Shown piece after piece: positions 12,230 through 25,700 of a stretch of 56,147 nt of DNA (position 1 is the stretch's first letter; each line of letters starts with the position of its first letter). Origin of the DNA: Zygophlyctis sp. KS116 (lineage: Eukaryota; Chytridiomycota); assembly GCA_054661495.1 (NCBI GenBank), contig BAAFSQ010000040.1, positions 1 through 56,147 on the forward strand, written 5' to 3'. The translations under genes and the position numbers were made by a program. Under the pieces are notes generated by a model. That model made no database searches. It had not been told where the DNA came from and saw only the letters and a program-made list of their open reading frames with translations.

Positions 12230-12295
12230 TGTTAGGGCTTTTTGTATCGGAGGAAACGAATCGATTATATCTATAACCGATTATGTTTTATTATC

Positions 12296-14667
12296 TTAAG
12301 GTTCAGAGGATGGATCTATGCATATGAATATCACTATTCCATCAACTTTGAAGCGTTTATCCATTGGCAGGCCTGGGATTGAAACAAGTTCTTTATTCTT
12401 AGGATCAAACTTCAGAATTAATTTGTTTGCAAGATGTGGGTTTCGCTTTACACACACTTTGAATTCTTTCCATCGATTTTTTGGTCCATCTTTACTAATT
12501 TGTCTTGTAAATACTAAATGAATCACAGAGTTTTTAGGAACACGGGCTAGAATTTCTTTAATGTCCTTGAAGGAAATATTCGCACTCTTATAAGCGCATT
12601 CACCCGAAAGAATTCGCTTCTCCTTATCAAAGGGAAAAGGATCTGTTTGAAAAGAGATTCTATCATTGATAAGAGTACGTTTTAGATTGCAAAAATTGTA
12701 ATTGTAATCTAAAAGCTCCTCTGGCCATGGGACTGACGGTGCAGATAGAAAAGGTATTACAATTTTACTGAAGTTCTCATAGCGATTATCTAGGCATGAT
12801 AAGCTAAACGAAGAGGATTCTAAACATTCCAATTCATAGAGAACATTTGATAAAAAAGCTCCAAATTCGATACCATTCAATCCTTCATAATGACTGCATA
12901 AAGATAATATAGCCGTTGTAATAACATTCAATTTAGGACGTGTGAAGCAGAAGTCTTGAGGGTCCTCGAATCGCATATTTAAGTCGCCCCACTCTCTTGA
13001 ATCTAAAAAGTAATTCGATCGCATTTCGCTATTCCTTGTTTCTTGAATGTCCATAAAACTTTTCTTAAATGGAATTCTGTTTGTCGTATTTGGTTCACAA
13101 ATAGGAAAGTACCCCTTGTTTCCCATAAGACACAAGAAAAGAATAATATCTTCTTTTGGATTAGGGAATGAGAGAGATGGAGACCAGGTTCCCATTCCAT
13201 CTATTTTGCAAATGATTTCATAAGCGTTCTGCAACATAGAGGGTGCGCCTTCCACTAGATTAGCAAAGTGGGAGCGGCTGACCATATTCAGTGAATGAAC
13301 ATTACATACTATGTTATTGATTCCCAATAATAAGCAGATCTGTCCAAACCCAAAACGCTGCCTATAATTCATTTTCAGCTGATGAATTTTATTGCCTACG
13401 GAACCCAAAACTTGAGAAATATCCAAGCTAGAATCAGCTTGTAAGGTTTGTTTAAAAATACTAGAGAATAAAGGCCGGCTATTATTAAGAAGATAGCTTT
13501 CAAATTTTGTAAAAGTGTCTGGGAATAGATTCAGCACTTTTGGAAATGTAGAAAAAACTTTACACCAGTCTACACGCACATTCTCACCTCTTGAATAACC
13601 GACCTTTACCAAATTTGCGCCAGAACAACTATTAGAGCTACAGATAGCGACTAAATTCAAATATCGAAATACATTCCGCATAAAGCGTAAATAGTTGAAA
13701 TTCTCTGCTTCTCGCTGAGGAAATTCATCTAGAAACATTACAATTTTTGGTGAATCCGGTCCATTTTCTTTCAGGTAGTTATAAATTGTTTTTGAGCTCT
13801 CTGTCAAAGTCATTGGCTTGAACCTATTTTTTCCAGTAATTAGAGACACAATAAATCCAAAAGTATGACCAGAAGCAAAAGCTATGCTAAACTTAGGATT
13901 ATCTAAGTCTGTTTGAATACATTGAAGAAATTGTGCAGACATCTTGTGATATCTTTTCTGTATAGGATTTTCTGTTTTTCCTAAATTGGAGCATACAAAA
14001 TAGTATACTATCAAGTCTTTTCTATTCATCAATGTGAAAGCCATTTGAGTTTTGCCCATTCCTGAAGATCCATGGAGAAAAATAAACGGAAAGTTGTAAT
14101 CATTCTCAATATAATACGTTCTTTTATCATCCCAAATTTTGATTCCATCAACCAGATTCTGAGTATTCTCATCTTTCACCAATTGAGAGCCAATTTTCAT
14201 GTACTGATCATAATGAGCATCATTTTCAGGATCTGTATCCAGAGCAACTAAAAATTATAAATAAAACTCTGACCATCCATAAACTCTGTCATTTCATAAT
14301 CTTTTAAAGTAACAATCAGAGCATCATCTTCAGTTTCTCCAAGACGATCCAGTTGACCAGAGGACTTTAACGGCCCTTCCTGTGATAAGATCATGGCTTG
14401 ATTTACCTTTCCTATATCAGCATCTCTCTTATCAAACGAATCCTTGTTCTTGTAGACTCTCAGCTGAGAAGCATGCACAGAGGAGAGTTTGTTGGGATAC
14501 TCGGCCTTGACAGCATATTTAAACTCATTAACATCGGCTAATGAAGAGCGCAGAACAGAAGAAACACTGGTTCCCTTGAACGGCTTATCAGTATAAGAGT
14601 CATAGAGATGAAACCAGATTAGATTACGATCAGTAGATATGTTTCTAGAAAACTTTCTTTTAGTCAT
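12296..14667 (-). CDS. Crinkler (CRN)-family protein with N-terminal header and P-loop NTPase domain
   Basis: Exons 14667-14274 and 14247-12296 (26-nt intron with an atypical GTCAGA donor) encode 781 residues. Residues 1-110 resemble the CRN N-terminal header: FKYAVKAEYPNKLSSVHASQ, LRVYKN, a 'PLKSSGQLDRLGETEDDALI' hinge and a repeated Asp-Glu tract. An NTPase follows: Walker A LHGSSGMGKTQMAF near residues 190-200 and Walker B-like KIVMFLDEFP near 300. The remaining ~450 residues are not recognised. No signal peptide is visible, which is common for CRNs outside oomycetes. CRN proteins of oomycetes and fungi can be delivered to host nuclei. The start at 14667 (MTKRKFS) is preferred; in-frame upstream codons at 14703 and beyond enter the DBF4 promoter. 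The header call is firm, the enzymatic role is not. Confidence 0.78.
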
Positions 14668-14798
14668 GGACTTTACTGTTTGGCTGACAAATGTAAAAAA
14701 CATGACCCTTGCTAAGTAGACGCTAGGTCCCGTAGCAAGGATCGGACAGTCGTGCGTGGTTTTTAAGGGTCTGGTTAGTTGCGCCCACGCGAAAGTCC
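14668..14798. promoter_or_regulatory. Divergent CRN/DBF4 intergenic region with SCB/MCB-like site
   Basis: 131 nt between two divergent start codons. ACGCGAAA at 14787-14794 contains CGCGAAA, matching the SCB/E2F-like core CRCGAAA, and ends 4 nt before the DBF4 ATG. This is plausible for a G1/S-regulated gene. Further upstream CCTTGCTA (14707-14714) and TAGCAAGG (14733-14740) form a perfect 8-bp inverted repeat around an 18-nt loop. The region is clearly GC-richer than its surroundings. Confidence 0.45.
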
Positions 14799-16769
14799 AT
14801 GCTAACAATTCCAAAGGCCAAACTCTACGCTGCATCAGAGTTGGTAAAGGAAAATGCAAATCCTTTCAACGTTGACAAGAATAAAATTAAAAATCTAGCA
14901 CCGGCAGCAAAGGCAAAACTAGAAAACTTTCTCGTAAACTTTAATACTTTTGTCATTTACTTTGATCCAAGCGTAGATCTTTCAAAATGTCCTACTATGC
15001 TCAAAGGAATACGCGAACTTCAAGGAACAGTCGCTCCGTTTATGAGAAAAGGCCTAACTCACTATATAATACCAAATAATGTAATTTTAAATTCTAATGG
15101 AAAGCATTTAGCATCATCAAACAAAAATTCAGATAAATTATCAACTGCAAAAAAATTAGGACTGGTTATTTGGAATATTTCTAGTAATTTTAAAATTTAA
15201 TCAGTCTAGAATTGGAAAAAATTATTGCAATTTGCTTAGAGTTGAAAAATGAACCAAAGCCACTCAAAGAGATTTTAAGGGATGAACGAATTTTTGGTCC
15301 GTCAACTTCAAGGGATAAAGGGAAACGTTCAGGTTGTAAAGTGCCGTTTAAAGGGAATTTTTTAATGATTGAAGAAATGTCAGGAAAATATAAACCTGTA
15401 GCAGTCAAGGAATTTGAAAAAGAAGCCTGGCCATTATTACAATTTGGAAATTCAATAGGGAAATGTGCATTCATTAAAGAATCAAAAAAAATAATTTCAG
15501 AGGATGAAAAGTCTGATCAATTGGAAAAATTAAATGCTTTTGAGTATTATCATAAGAAAATTTCAGAAATATTAAGAGATGATTCTGTTATTGTACCAGA
15601 TATACCAGGGGATGATCGCTTTTTAAATTTAAATTCTGCGCCTTTAAATGAAATGCAGGAATTTGAAGAGTATGCAAAGGCTAAATTAGATCTTTATGAA
15701 AAAATTAAACAGGATCCTAAAACTGTTTTTCAAAATTCTGCTGCTTCTGGATTGGTCTCTGGATCTGTTGCTGCTCTAGCTCTAAAAAGAGATATGACCA
15801 AAGATCCTCGGGTTGCTTATTTAGGGACTAGAGTTGTATCATTAGTCAAGGATTCAAAAGTGAAAAATGATGCTACAGAGCGCATCGTACCAGGTAAATC
15901 ATTTTATAATAGACCGGGATATTGTGAAAACTGTGGGGTTAAGTATAACCGTTTTTATGAAGTACCATCAGTTTATTTTAAAAATAGCATGTACGTAGTC
16001 GTCAGCATAAATATTGGGCAAGACAGACTGCAAACTATAAGGACTTGGATACCCTCTTTGCAGAAATGCAAAGAGATACTTTGACCGAACCAATTTCATC
16101 TGAACCGTCTTCATTTGACAATAATGTGGATATTGAAGCTCTTAATGCGGATATTTATGATAGTAATGAAGAATATCCTTTCAGTCGAGACATTCCCCCG
16201 TCAATAGACATGTCCAAAAATGACAAAAAAGGTTTTACCTCTGGTATCAGACTTTATTGCTAATATTATCAGAAGAGAATCAAAATGATGTTCAGAAAAG
16301 TAGCGAAGAAAATTGTGTTCTCACTCTTTTGAATGGGAAGAAAATTGAAAGAGAAGATGATTTGATTCGCACGCAAGGAAATCAGACTGAACCGCTAGAA
16401 GCCAAATTCTCTCATCATTCCCTACATTTGGAGTATCAGTACGGAGACACAAGTTGTGGATCGCAACTCCATGCTACTACTTTTAACGAATCAGCACAAG
16501 TAATATTATTCCCTATCTCTAATATTTAGAACAAACTGGATGGGAAGGATTGGGTACCTGTGAAAATGACTCGTCGTAGGACTAAAGAAGAGCATTTGAT
16601 TCTGAATCCATTAGAAGAGCCCTCTGTTAAAGATACGCAGCCAATCGGATTAAAGAGATCGACGAATAATTTGGGATCTGGCAAAAAGAAAAGAAAAACT
16701 AAGAAATCCGTCCGAGAAATTCCATATTCTCTTCGCCATCGAAAGAATCCTAAAGCACGCAGTAAATAA
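14799..16769 (+). CDS. DBF4: DBF4/ASK homologue, regulatory subunit of Cdc7 kinase
   Basis: Exons 14799-15183, 15210-15961, 15988-16243, 16273-16499 and 16530-16769 (introns 26, 26, 29, 30 nt) encode 619 residues. A BRCT-like N region includes FVIYFDPSVDLSKCPTMLKG and MRKGLTHYIIPNN. Motif M reads PFKGNFLMIEEMSGKYKPVA. The C-terminal CCHH zinc finger is PGYCENCGVKYNRFYE, joined by the second intron to HVRSRQHKYWA, supplying the two histidines. DBF4 activates Cdc7 to phosphorylate MCM helicase at replication origins. The tail is Lys-rich, consistent with nuclear localisation. It converges on DNAH2 with 25 nt between stops. Confidence 0.93.
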
Positions 16770-16794
16770 AATCTTTATTCATAAAACCTATTTT

Positions 16795-19700
16795 TTAACC
16801 CAAAGAAGCGAGAACGGCTGTTCCTCTTCTAATGAAAAAATCGGAATCAAACGCCTTAAGCTCTAAAGAAATTATAAATGAAGGCCGTTCCCTGATATAA
16901 GCAAATATATATATACCTTGTTCCAGATCTAACTGGGTAGTAATAAAGCGGACAAACATATGTTCCTTTTGCAGGCTTCTTTTTGGCCTCTACGGGTCTA
17001 AATAATATGGGAGGTAAAACAGATATTAATTCCATCGGTCTGGGCTCTTTAAGACAACCATTTTTACGATCCCAACTAGCGCCTTCCAAATACAAGTTCT
17101 TGATTAAAATTCCATCTTTTTCATTAGAATAGGACGGAATATCATCTTCCGATTGAAGAACGGTAAACTCCATTGAAAGTTGATCGATAGGAACGTTATT
17201 TTTACGTGCTGATTTTTGCAATATCGCCGTAAGGAACCCGGTTGGAAAGGTGAAAGCGGCCAGCCAATGCACTTTGGGCTCTCCACTATGTTTAAGAATA
17301 CTAAAAATAATTACCATTTTACCCAGTTGCTAAAATATTCTATTCTCTGAATTAAATCTCTTGTCCATGCTGCCAAGCCTTTTAAAGAAGGGAACGTCTT
17401 ACTCCAAGAAACTGGAACTCTTCCTTCAAATATCGCTGAAAATGAATCCTCTAAATCCGAGGTCAAAACAATTATTCCTTTCACCGCTTTTTGTAGGTCT
17501 GCAAGAGACTTCCTTATTTTGTCAAGCAGTTCATTATAACGAGAGATTTCTTGGAGAAGAACCACATTCAGTGGATTCATATCATGTTTAACGGATTTAT
17601 AAGTCGCCTCATAATCGATATTCTCGGGCATTTTTTTGAGAATATCTAAACACACATTGTATACTTTCGTTTCTCGGGTTTCTCCTCCATTTATAGATAT
17701 CTGGGGCTGCAACATAAGCAAGCTTTGTAGAATTTTGCCTGATTCCCGAATCTGACTGGCTATATCGGCGTTCCCATGTTGACCAAAAACATCTGGCTTA
17801 TCAAAAGAAGGAAGTCCAGTCACATATTCTCGATAACCTTGTAGATCGACGACATCTGGAATATAATAAATAGAAGAAGAAGACATGAGGTATTGGGGAG
17901 TTTTTACCGCTTCATCTGTAAAATAGTGATTAATATAGCTGCGTAGTATTCTTCTATCCCAGTCATCAGTAACCCTACCGCCATAATTGGCCTCTGCGAT
18001 CAAATATTTCATTGCTTCCCATGGTATTTCCTGATATTCCTCCAGTAGAACAACGAGTACATTTTCACATATTTCGAAATCAGAATCATTAAAGTCACAG
18101 ACCACGTTCCATCCAAGAGTTAAAAACTTTTTTCTTTCAACAAGAACGTTGTGGAAAAAGCATAATGAGAATAATAATTTTTTATACACTTCGGATTTTT
18201 GACACCTTTCAAAAGATTCTTCCGTCACTAAATTGCTGTATAGACGGCTAAGATTGGCCTTTAATCCTTTAGGTGGTTCAGTGGTCATTTTAAGACTAGC
18301 TTGAAGAATAGAAATTGGAAACTGTGGATGAGGACTAGATGATAACCACAATCTAAAATCTTTGTGAGGATTTGATGATGGTATGCCTTCAATAAGTTTC
18401 TCCAAAGTAGGCATAAAACTGATTGATAAATGACAGTTGGCCAAAAATACCCAATACCCATTTACTATACCATCCTGAAGCATTTTTACTGCCTTGGGTG
18501 CTTGGCCTTGACCCAAAGCAATATAGTGGAATTTGTCTCCCATTCCTTGTCGTTGCGCCAATTGAACTAATGAAGACGTGGGATCAACACCAGGAGATAA
18601 AACAAATACCAGAGGAGTTCTAGGCGAAGAATCTGCCAAAACATCGGCAACATCTAATATTGGCGGTTCCACAAACTTTTGACCTAAATTGTTGATCACA
18701 AAAGTTTGGGCACAAAAAAGAGCACGATCTGGCCGAATACAACGAATAATGACCATTTTTTGGAGGTCATTAATTTTGGAATCCCACTCTCCAGGTAAAG
18801 CAATTAGATCAGGTTCTCCAGTCATAAACCAGTTCTTCCAATCTCGTTCATTTTGTTCGATAGAGTTGAGAATTCCACTAAACGCCGCATGCTTATCAAG
18901 CTCCGTAATGTTATCCCATGCCGCTTCGTTAAGCCTATTTATAAATTCATTGATAATCCTACCATTCCAGATGATTAATCGGTTGCGAATCACGGTCCAG
19001 GACTTGTCCTCCTCTCAAAAAGAAATCATATTCTCCTCGACTAAGTTTTCCGGCTTCTTCCAGAATTTTCACAGTCATTTGAAGAGAAAAAAGGAGTTTA
19101 TGTTCTTCAAATAATCCTCTGCATGTATTCTTATATACAGAATATGTATGATATTGATTTAGACTGATATTGCGCTCGGCTGCATTTTCAAATTTCTTAC
19201 TTTTTGCAATTGAAATTTCAAAAAGCTCAATGTATGCTTCTAATGAAAACTGATACATGGGATCTAGGGAAGCCATATCGTTCAGAACGAAAAATAGAAT
19301 ACTAGCTCTTTGAGCACTTGAACGATATCCTTCTCTCGCCGCATCGATTCTTTTCTCTGTTTGTTCACTTACACCCAACTGATGGGTAACTTCTTCTGCA
19401 ATCGACTTTGATGACTGAAGAGTATTGACTAACTTCTCGTCGTCTAAAAGCGACCCCTGAGCTGTAGATAAAAGGAACAAAATTTCATCCTCGAGTTCAA
19501 CCAACTTTTTCTTTGCACTTGCGACATTAATTACAAGGGCATTTTTTTGTTCTTCTAGATCAGGTTTTTCTCTGCGCACAACTATACCGAGTAGCTGATC
19601 TTCTAAGCCCTTTTCTTTCACAGCAAAATTAATTATAGTAGCTTTAGCAAATATTTCAGGCGCATACTTTGGGTTGGGAAGCTTAGTTGTCATATAGAAT

Positions 19701-22700
19701 TTAAATTCTGGATTGAATTCTACATCTTTATCGCCTAATTTAATCGTTAGAAGTCCCCCTTTTTTAACTATAGATTTGTTCAAAATTGGATCCAAAGCTG
19801 GGTCAATCACTTCTGAAATATTTTGAAGAAGAACAGGAGATCCAAATTGTATGGCATTCTCCATAGTTCTCATATAATCGGCCTGTTTAAGATCTATTAC
19901 CTTTAAATCACGCTTTGCCTCCATTCGCTTAATCCATTTATTAGCTTGGCCTTGAGGGTCGATCATCAAAGGCCATCTCCGACCTCTAGTAACTATCAAA
20001 CCGTTTTCGGAAGAAAATTCATCGCTAGGCAGCCCTTGAATATTCCATTCTCTAATATCAGTAGCTTTTCCTAAGAAAGAATCGAATGAAAAATTAGTTG
20101 TGAAAGGGATATCTGATGATAAGTAAAAAATAATCACCTAGCGTTCTGATTTGAGTTAACCAAACATTTCGCATTAAATGCTGCCTGTACGACGTATTGA
20201 ATGGACCTGCATATGATAAAAATGCCGCAGCTAGCAGGCAATCTCCAGTCAAATACTGTATCGATTCATCCAATTTTTTGATGCTGGATTCCCACCTTAC
20301 TTTCTCTCCTGATAATCCTGAAACGAGTTTCTCAGCTCGAGTAAGCTTCAATTCAGTTATTTCAGACTCCTTTCGAAGTTTTTCCTTCAGAGAAACCTTG
20401 TCATCGTACTGATTTTTCAAATCATTTAGCTTTTGCTGAATTTCATCAAGCCGATTTTTCGCTTCTTTCAAAGTCTTCTGCTTCTTGTCCAACGTCTCCT
20501 GAGCGACTCTTAGCTTTTCCTTCTTAGGAGCCACCTGTCTAGATATTATCCCATATGTTTCCATTGCTCGAACCCACATACAAAGAGATTTAGCTGCGCC
20601 AGAAACTCGACCAACAATGTCAGGCTGGAAGTTTTCATCAGCACAAAATTGACTTGTTCTTTTTAAGATTTTGTCTGATATGTTATCTTTATCAAAAGTC
20701 ATAAGCTGTTTTAAGAAATAAGGATTTCCTAGCTGTCTCTTCGCTTCATCCCAGGTAGGTTCACATTTTTTCAAAACCATAACTGCCTCCAGAACTCTTT
20801 CAACTAAAGGAGGCGGCTTCGCATATGACTTGAGCTCATTCAAATCCTTCTTATTAATTGAATCCAGAGCTTTAACTGCAGCATTAAGAGCGGGGAGCGC
20901 CTGATCTAAATCTGCCTGCGCACTGTCAGCAACAGCTCTGACTTCTTCTTCTTCGACAGTTAATTTTTCTGTTTTAGCAGCAACGCCTTTCGCCTGTTCA
21001 TCAGCTTCTCTTTTTTGCTGAACAATCACAACTAAATAATCCTCACATTGCTTTTGAAACTGAGCAACTTGTTTTTTAGCCACCTATCAAATTCTTTAAG
21101 AACGAAAACTACCTCTAACTCTATTGATATTTTCTGGACACTCTCTCTAGTATCATCTAGTTTGCTCAGTCCATTCCTTAATTTTTTAGCGGCATTACCC
21201 ATCTCAGTTTTCTTTTCAGAAAGTAGTCCTCTATATCCATTTACAAGTTCTAGATAATTTATCGGGGTTACGCAATTATATCTTTTAAGTTCTGAATACA
21301 TTCGAGCTGAGTTTTCTGCGACTGAAAGGTGAATATTAACGAACATTTGAGAAACACTTTTCCTCATTGAATCTGAGCCAATATCAAAGCCGTCTAAATA
21401 TTTCATCGCAACTTCTAGTAAAGCATCATCAGGCCATTCACTAAACCAATCAATAGTCGTGCAATTAACTAACGATGGAAACATACGCAAACGTGTTCTA
21501 AAAGCTTCGCCCACAGGACTCATGCAAAGAACTACATGTAAATTGGTGCGAACTCGTTCAATGAATAGTGCCATAATAGCTTCGTCTGTAACTCGATCAC
21601 CTTTGATGTTGACTTGAAGAGCTTGTTTTATCTCCGATGCTTCATCATTTGAAAATAGATTTGGGACTTCTCCAGTACTTAAAATATTACCGATATCTTC
21701 TAAGAAATGATTAGATACAATCTGAGAATCTGTAATCAAAAAAGTAGTTGATTTGTTCTCAACGCCCGCTTGCCGGTATAACTTTTTGAGATCTTCCCTG
21801 AACTCTATATGTCTATAATATTTGGTAATCTTGATTTGGAAAACTGATGATTGCACTAAATATGCAGCTAACCTCGCCAAACTTTGCCTTCCGCTTCCTC
21901 CTACACCAACAAGGAGAACATTACCATTTAACAAACGCAGGATCCTAGCAATTCTTAAGATATGACCTATCGCGTCATTGAATAGAACTAGGTTAAGTTG
22001 AACATATCCGGGCTCGGAATTATATTCCTCGAGTTTATCATTCATAAAAACTTTAAGTTTTTCATGGTCCGCAACTTCCTCATAAATAGGGCTATCTGGA
22101 TCTCCCATTATATCAGCGAACAATGGAAGCTTTTTTTCACATCCCAGTATATCTAATGAAGTGTTGAAATAATTCGTCAGCTTTTCATTCACCTGGCGCT
22201 TCAAAAATTCACGATCGTCTCTGTCCACCAACCTATCATGAAAAACACGCATCATTTCGTGAATCCATAGCTTAGTCATGGATTCCCTCGAATCATAGTA
22301 TTCTCGATTCGCACGCATAAGGCCCTGTATGACCTTGCTTATATCTCGCAAGTTAAACAAATAATGGGTTTTAGCCGGTGTTGGTAATAGCTGTGCTGCT
22401 ACAATATGATAGATTTCAATTGTGGAGTTAGTTAAAAGCTCTCCTAAAGGCTTAACATCCTCTTCGAAGTCTTGAAGTTTTTGATCCAGGATGGTTTTAA
22501 ACATTCTTTGGACTGATATTTCTTGAGGGAACGTCATGTTTAGAACATTGAACCTCGATTGTATTCTTTGGCTGATAGAATTACGTCCTCCACCTGGGGG
22601 TCCCATAGCAGCGATGATTAGGATATCATTCAGATACTTGACAGACTGTTTAGCTCTATCATATACAAACCCGTAGTCCATCCAGTGACGTATTAATTCA

Positions 22701-25700
22701 AGTGGCGGCTAAATATTTAACAAGAATGTATAAAATACCTGTGAGCCAAAACTATCTTTTTGGGGCATATTAAAATCATCAATAAAAGTTATAAGCTGTT
22801 TACCACCAATAGGAATGTATATGTTCTTTGTTCTCTTCTCTAATTTACTCTCAATCATACTTTGAACAGCATTTGAAGAAGTTTGAGCAGAAGAATTAAT
22901 AAATAAATAATTTGTGCTACAATTCTGATCGATATTAGATGAAAGGACAGTCTGAATAAGTGATGTTTTACCGGTCCCTACGTCTCCGACTAATAGAACG
23001 GGTTTTTTGCATCGTATCAACGACCTGACAATAAATTCATTACGGATCGTATCAATAGTAGGTACAAATATTTTGTAAAAAGGTGTAGTGTTGGAAAATT
23101 TCCATCCAGATTGTAACTTGTTTTCCCATGATTGCCAGTTCTTATTTTGCTTATCCACATAATATTCAAAAACTGTATTTTTACTTGGAAATTGGCCGTC
23201 GATTTCACGCAAAAACATGTCGAATTTCTTTCTGCTTGTCTCAGTTAGTGTCCCTCCGATCGTCCATATAATTGCAAATAGAAGCCACAGTTCAATCATT
23301 TTTGGATATTCTGAAGTATCGGGAACAACGCCATTCTCTTCTGTAGCAACGCAATCAAATAAGGTAAAAAGAGATCGAACGATACTAGCTTCTGAGACAT
23401 AAACTAATTCCATACACGTTTTTTTGAATTCAAGCAAGGTTGGCAGATATCTTTCGATAAGCAACTTGAGAATTTCAGTAGATTGCTTTTGCTCTCTTTT
23501 TTGAAGCCAAGACGCAAAATATGGTTTCCAGCCTAAGTCGGCATAATCCATGTATATCATTCCTACACGGGAAACGGTAGCAGGAGATGCTGTACTTAAG
23601 TTTTCGACTTCGAATAGCAAGGACACTTGCTCTGAAAGTGCAATGCGCTCACCATTAATTAAGGTCAAAACCTTGTTATCATCCAAAACAGTGTTCATGG
23701 ACTCAATCCAGAGTGTATCCACTGGACCATCGAATAAAATCCATTTTTGCTCTTTTTTCTCGTCAGAGCATGCTATTCTCATCACCGACGACAAAATTCC
23801 ATCAGTCCACTCGTTCGTAGATATATTAAACTCTCCATACAGTTCAGCCAAAGAAAGAGATTTTGGATTTAATGGGAATGTTTTGACAGCAGTGTACTTT
23901 TCCGGAAATTTAGAAGACAGTTTTATCAGAGAAGATTGAAGCAATTTCCATACTGTTGTCTTTCCTGAGCCACTCTAAAATTAAATACTTGAAGTGATTA
24001 CCTCTCCCACAATCATCGTACCATGTCTACTTAGTTTTGTTTCAAAAAGCTGAATAACTTTAGAATTGATTCCAGGAACACTTTGCAAGCTTAAAATTTT
24101 CAGCTCTTCTTCTAATACAGCTTCGAATTCAGAATAATCAGATGGCGCAATCTCTACCCCAGGGAATAAATCTGAAAGGATTCCCATGAAGAGCGGAGTA
24201 TCGTCCGCTGTTAACTTAGGAACATTATTGTCCCGCATTGAAATAAATAGTACGGCTTCATCATTAATAAGCATATCCTGTCGTTTTCTCGACCCAGCGC
24301 TGCGCAAAGCCGATGTTAGCGCTCTCAATCCAAAATCATAGTGATCCTGTTTTGAAAGCTGCTGAATCGCCAGCCTATACAGAGTGTCAACCTTTTTAGA
24401 TAGAATCTTGGTATTGGAAAATCCTTCAGCGAAAAGCATGATCTCTGCAATCAGGCATGAATCCGGAACCATCATGGAGACTGGTCTAAAGAGTGCTTTA
24501 AGATTATCTGGCAACTCCACTCGGCCTGCATATCCAGGATTCATTGTAATAAAAATTCCACAACTAGTATTAAGACGAATTTCTTTTCCTTCAAAAGTAA
24601 AAACTTTCTGATTTCTCGAAATGGCGTTCAAAACGCAACTAATTTGCAGAGCTACCACACTTAGAACTTCAATATCTATCCGATTAAACTCATCAAAACA
24701 GCCCCAAGCCCCAGTTTGAGCTAGTCCAGAAAACATTCGCCCAATACTTATATAGTCGAGAGTATCAGAACAATTTTGAACAATTACATATTTGCCCAAA
24801 TTTTTGCCAAGATCTTTAACAGTCTCAGTTTTGCCAGTTCCAGCCGGACCCTGCGGACTTCCACCCCTAAACAAATGCAGAGCAGTCGTCAAAGTCATAT
24901 AGCATCTATCTGTAAGTGGGGTTATTACTAGACGGCCGCTATTCCCGAGATATTCATATCCAAAGCGGAAATGAGTATTGATTTGCTTAATATAACAGTC
25001 TTCATCATCCTTCCCTTCCCTGTCCCAATAGTAACGCAGCTGGCTAAGCCACTCAAATGCAGTGACAGTCTCGCAATGCCCCTTCACCATCTTATCAATG
25101 ACATCTCTGGAATGGACCTCGATAGTTATTAGTGCTATCAACTTCTTTCGTTCGATTTTGGTCAAAGGAGTCTTAACAAGCTCTGCAAGTTTTTTCAGTC
25201 CGCTCATTTGCTTCTTCTTTAACATTTTCAGAGCTGATTTATCACCATTCTCAATCTCGATCAAGGCTTTGGTACAGTCCGAAGTCCATGATATTAAGCT
25301 TGATGTAATCAGTAGCATTCCAGGCCAATCCCGAAGCCACTTATCCCTTTTGGCCTTTTTCATATTTGATAATGTTTGGCCTTTTTCATGAAACGTCTTT
25401 AACATACCTAAGAGCTTCCTTAAGGTGAGTCTCATCATTGATTCAATATCTGTTAACCACATTTCAACAGGAGCTTAATGTCATAAAAATAAAAAAACTT
25501 ACTATCAATCGTAACTGCGTTGGAGAACTGTACATATTCACCATCTCTAAAATTTATTTCATCAAACTTACCCAGAGTGCATACCAACCGCTTCATGCTG
25601 ACGCCTATTATCCGTTCCAGCTAAAAAAAGCTCTAATTTGTACAAATTATCAAAACACTTCTTTAAATGCGGTTGGATAGACATGGGGTCTTTCGCTTGT

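Noticed and set aside
9448-12299. Several plus-strand ORFs inside GLDC (e.g. 9816-10302, 10643-10903)
   Set aside because: Antisense to a strongly conserved coding frame and without recognisable protein features.
14700-14745. tRNA-like fold around the inverted repeat
   Set aside because: Arms are not at tRNA spacing and there is no T-loop GTTC or anticodon stem.
17361-25680. Plus-strand ORFs inside DNAH2 (e.g. 18689-19114, 23550-23939, 25062-25391)
   Set aside because: Mirror frames of the dynein gene; the dynein model is continuous over the whole region.
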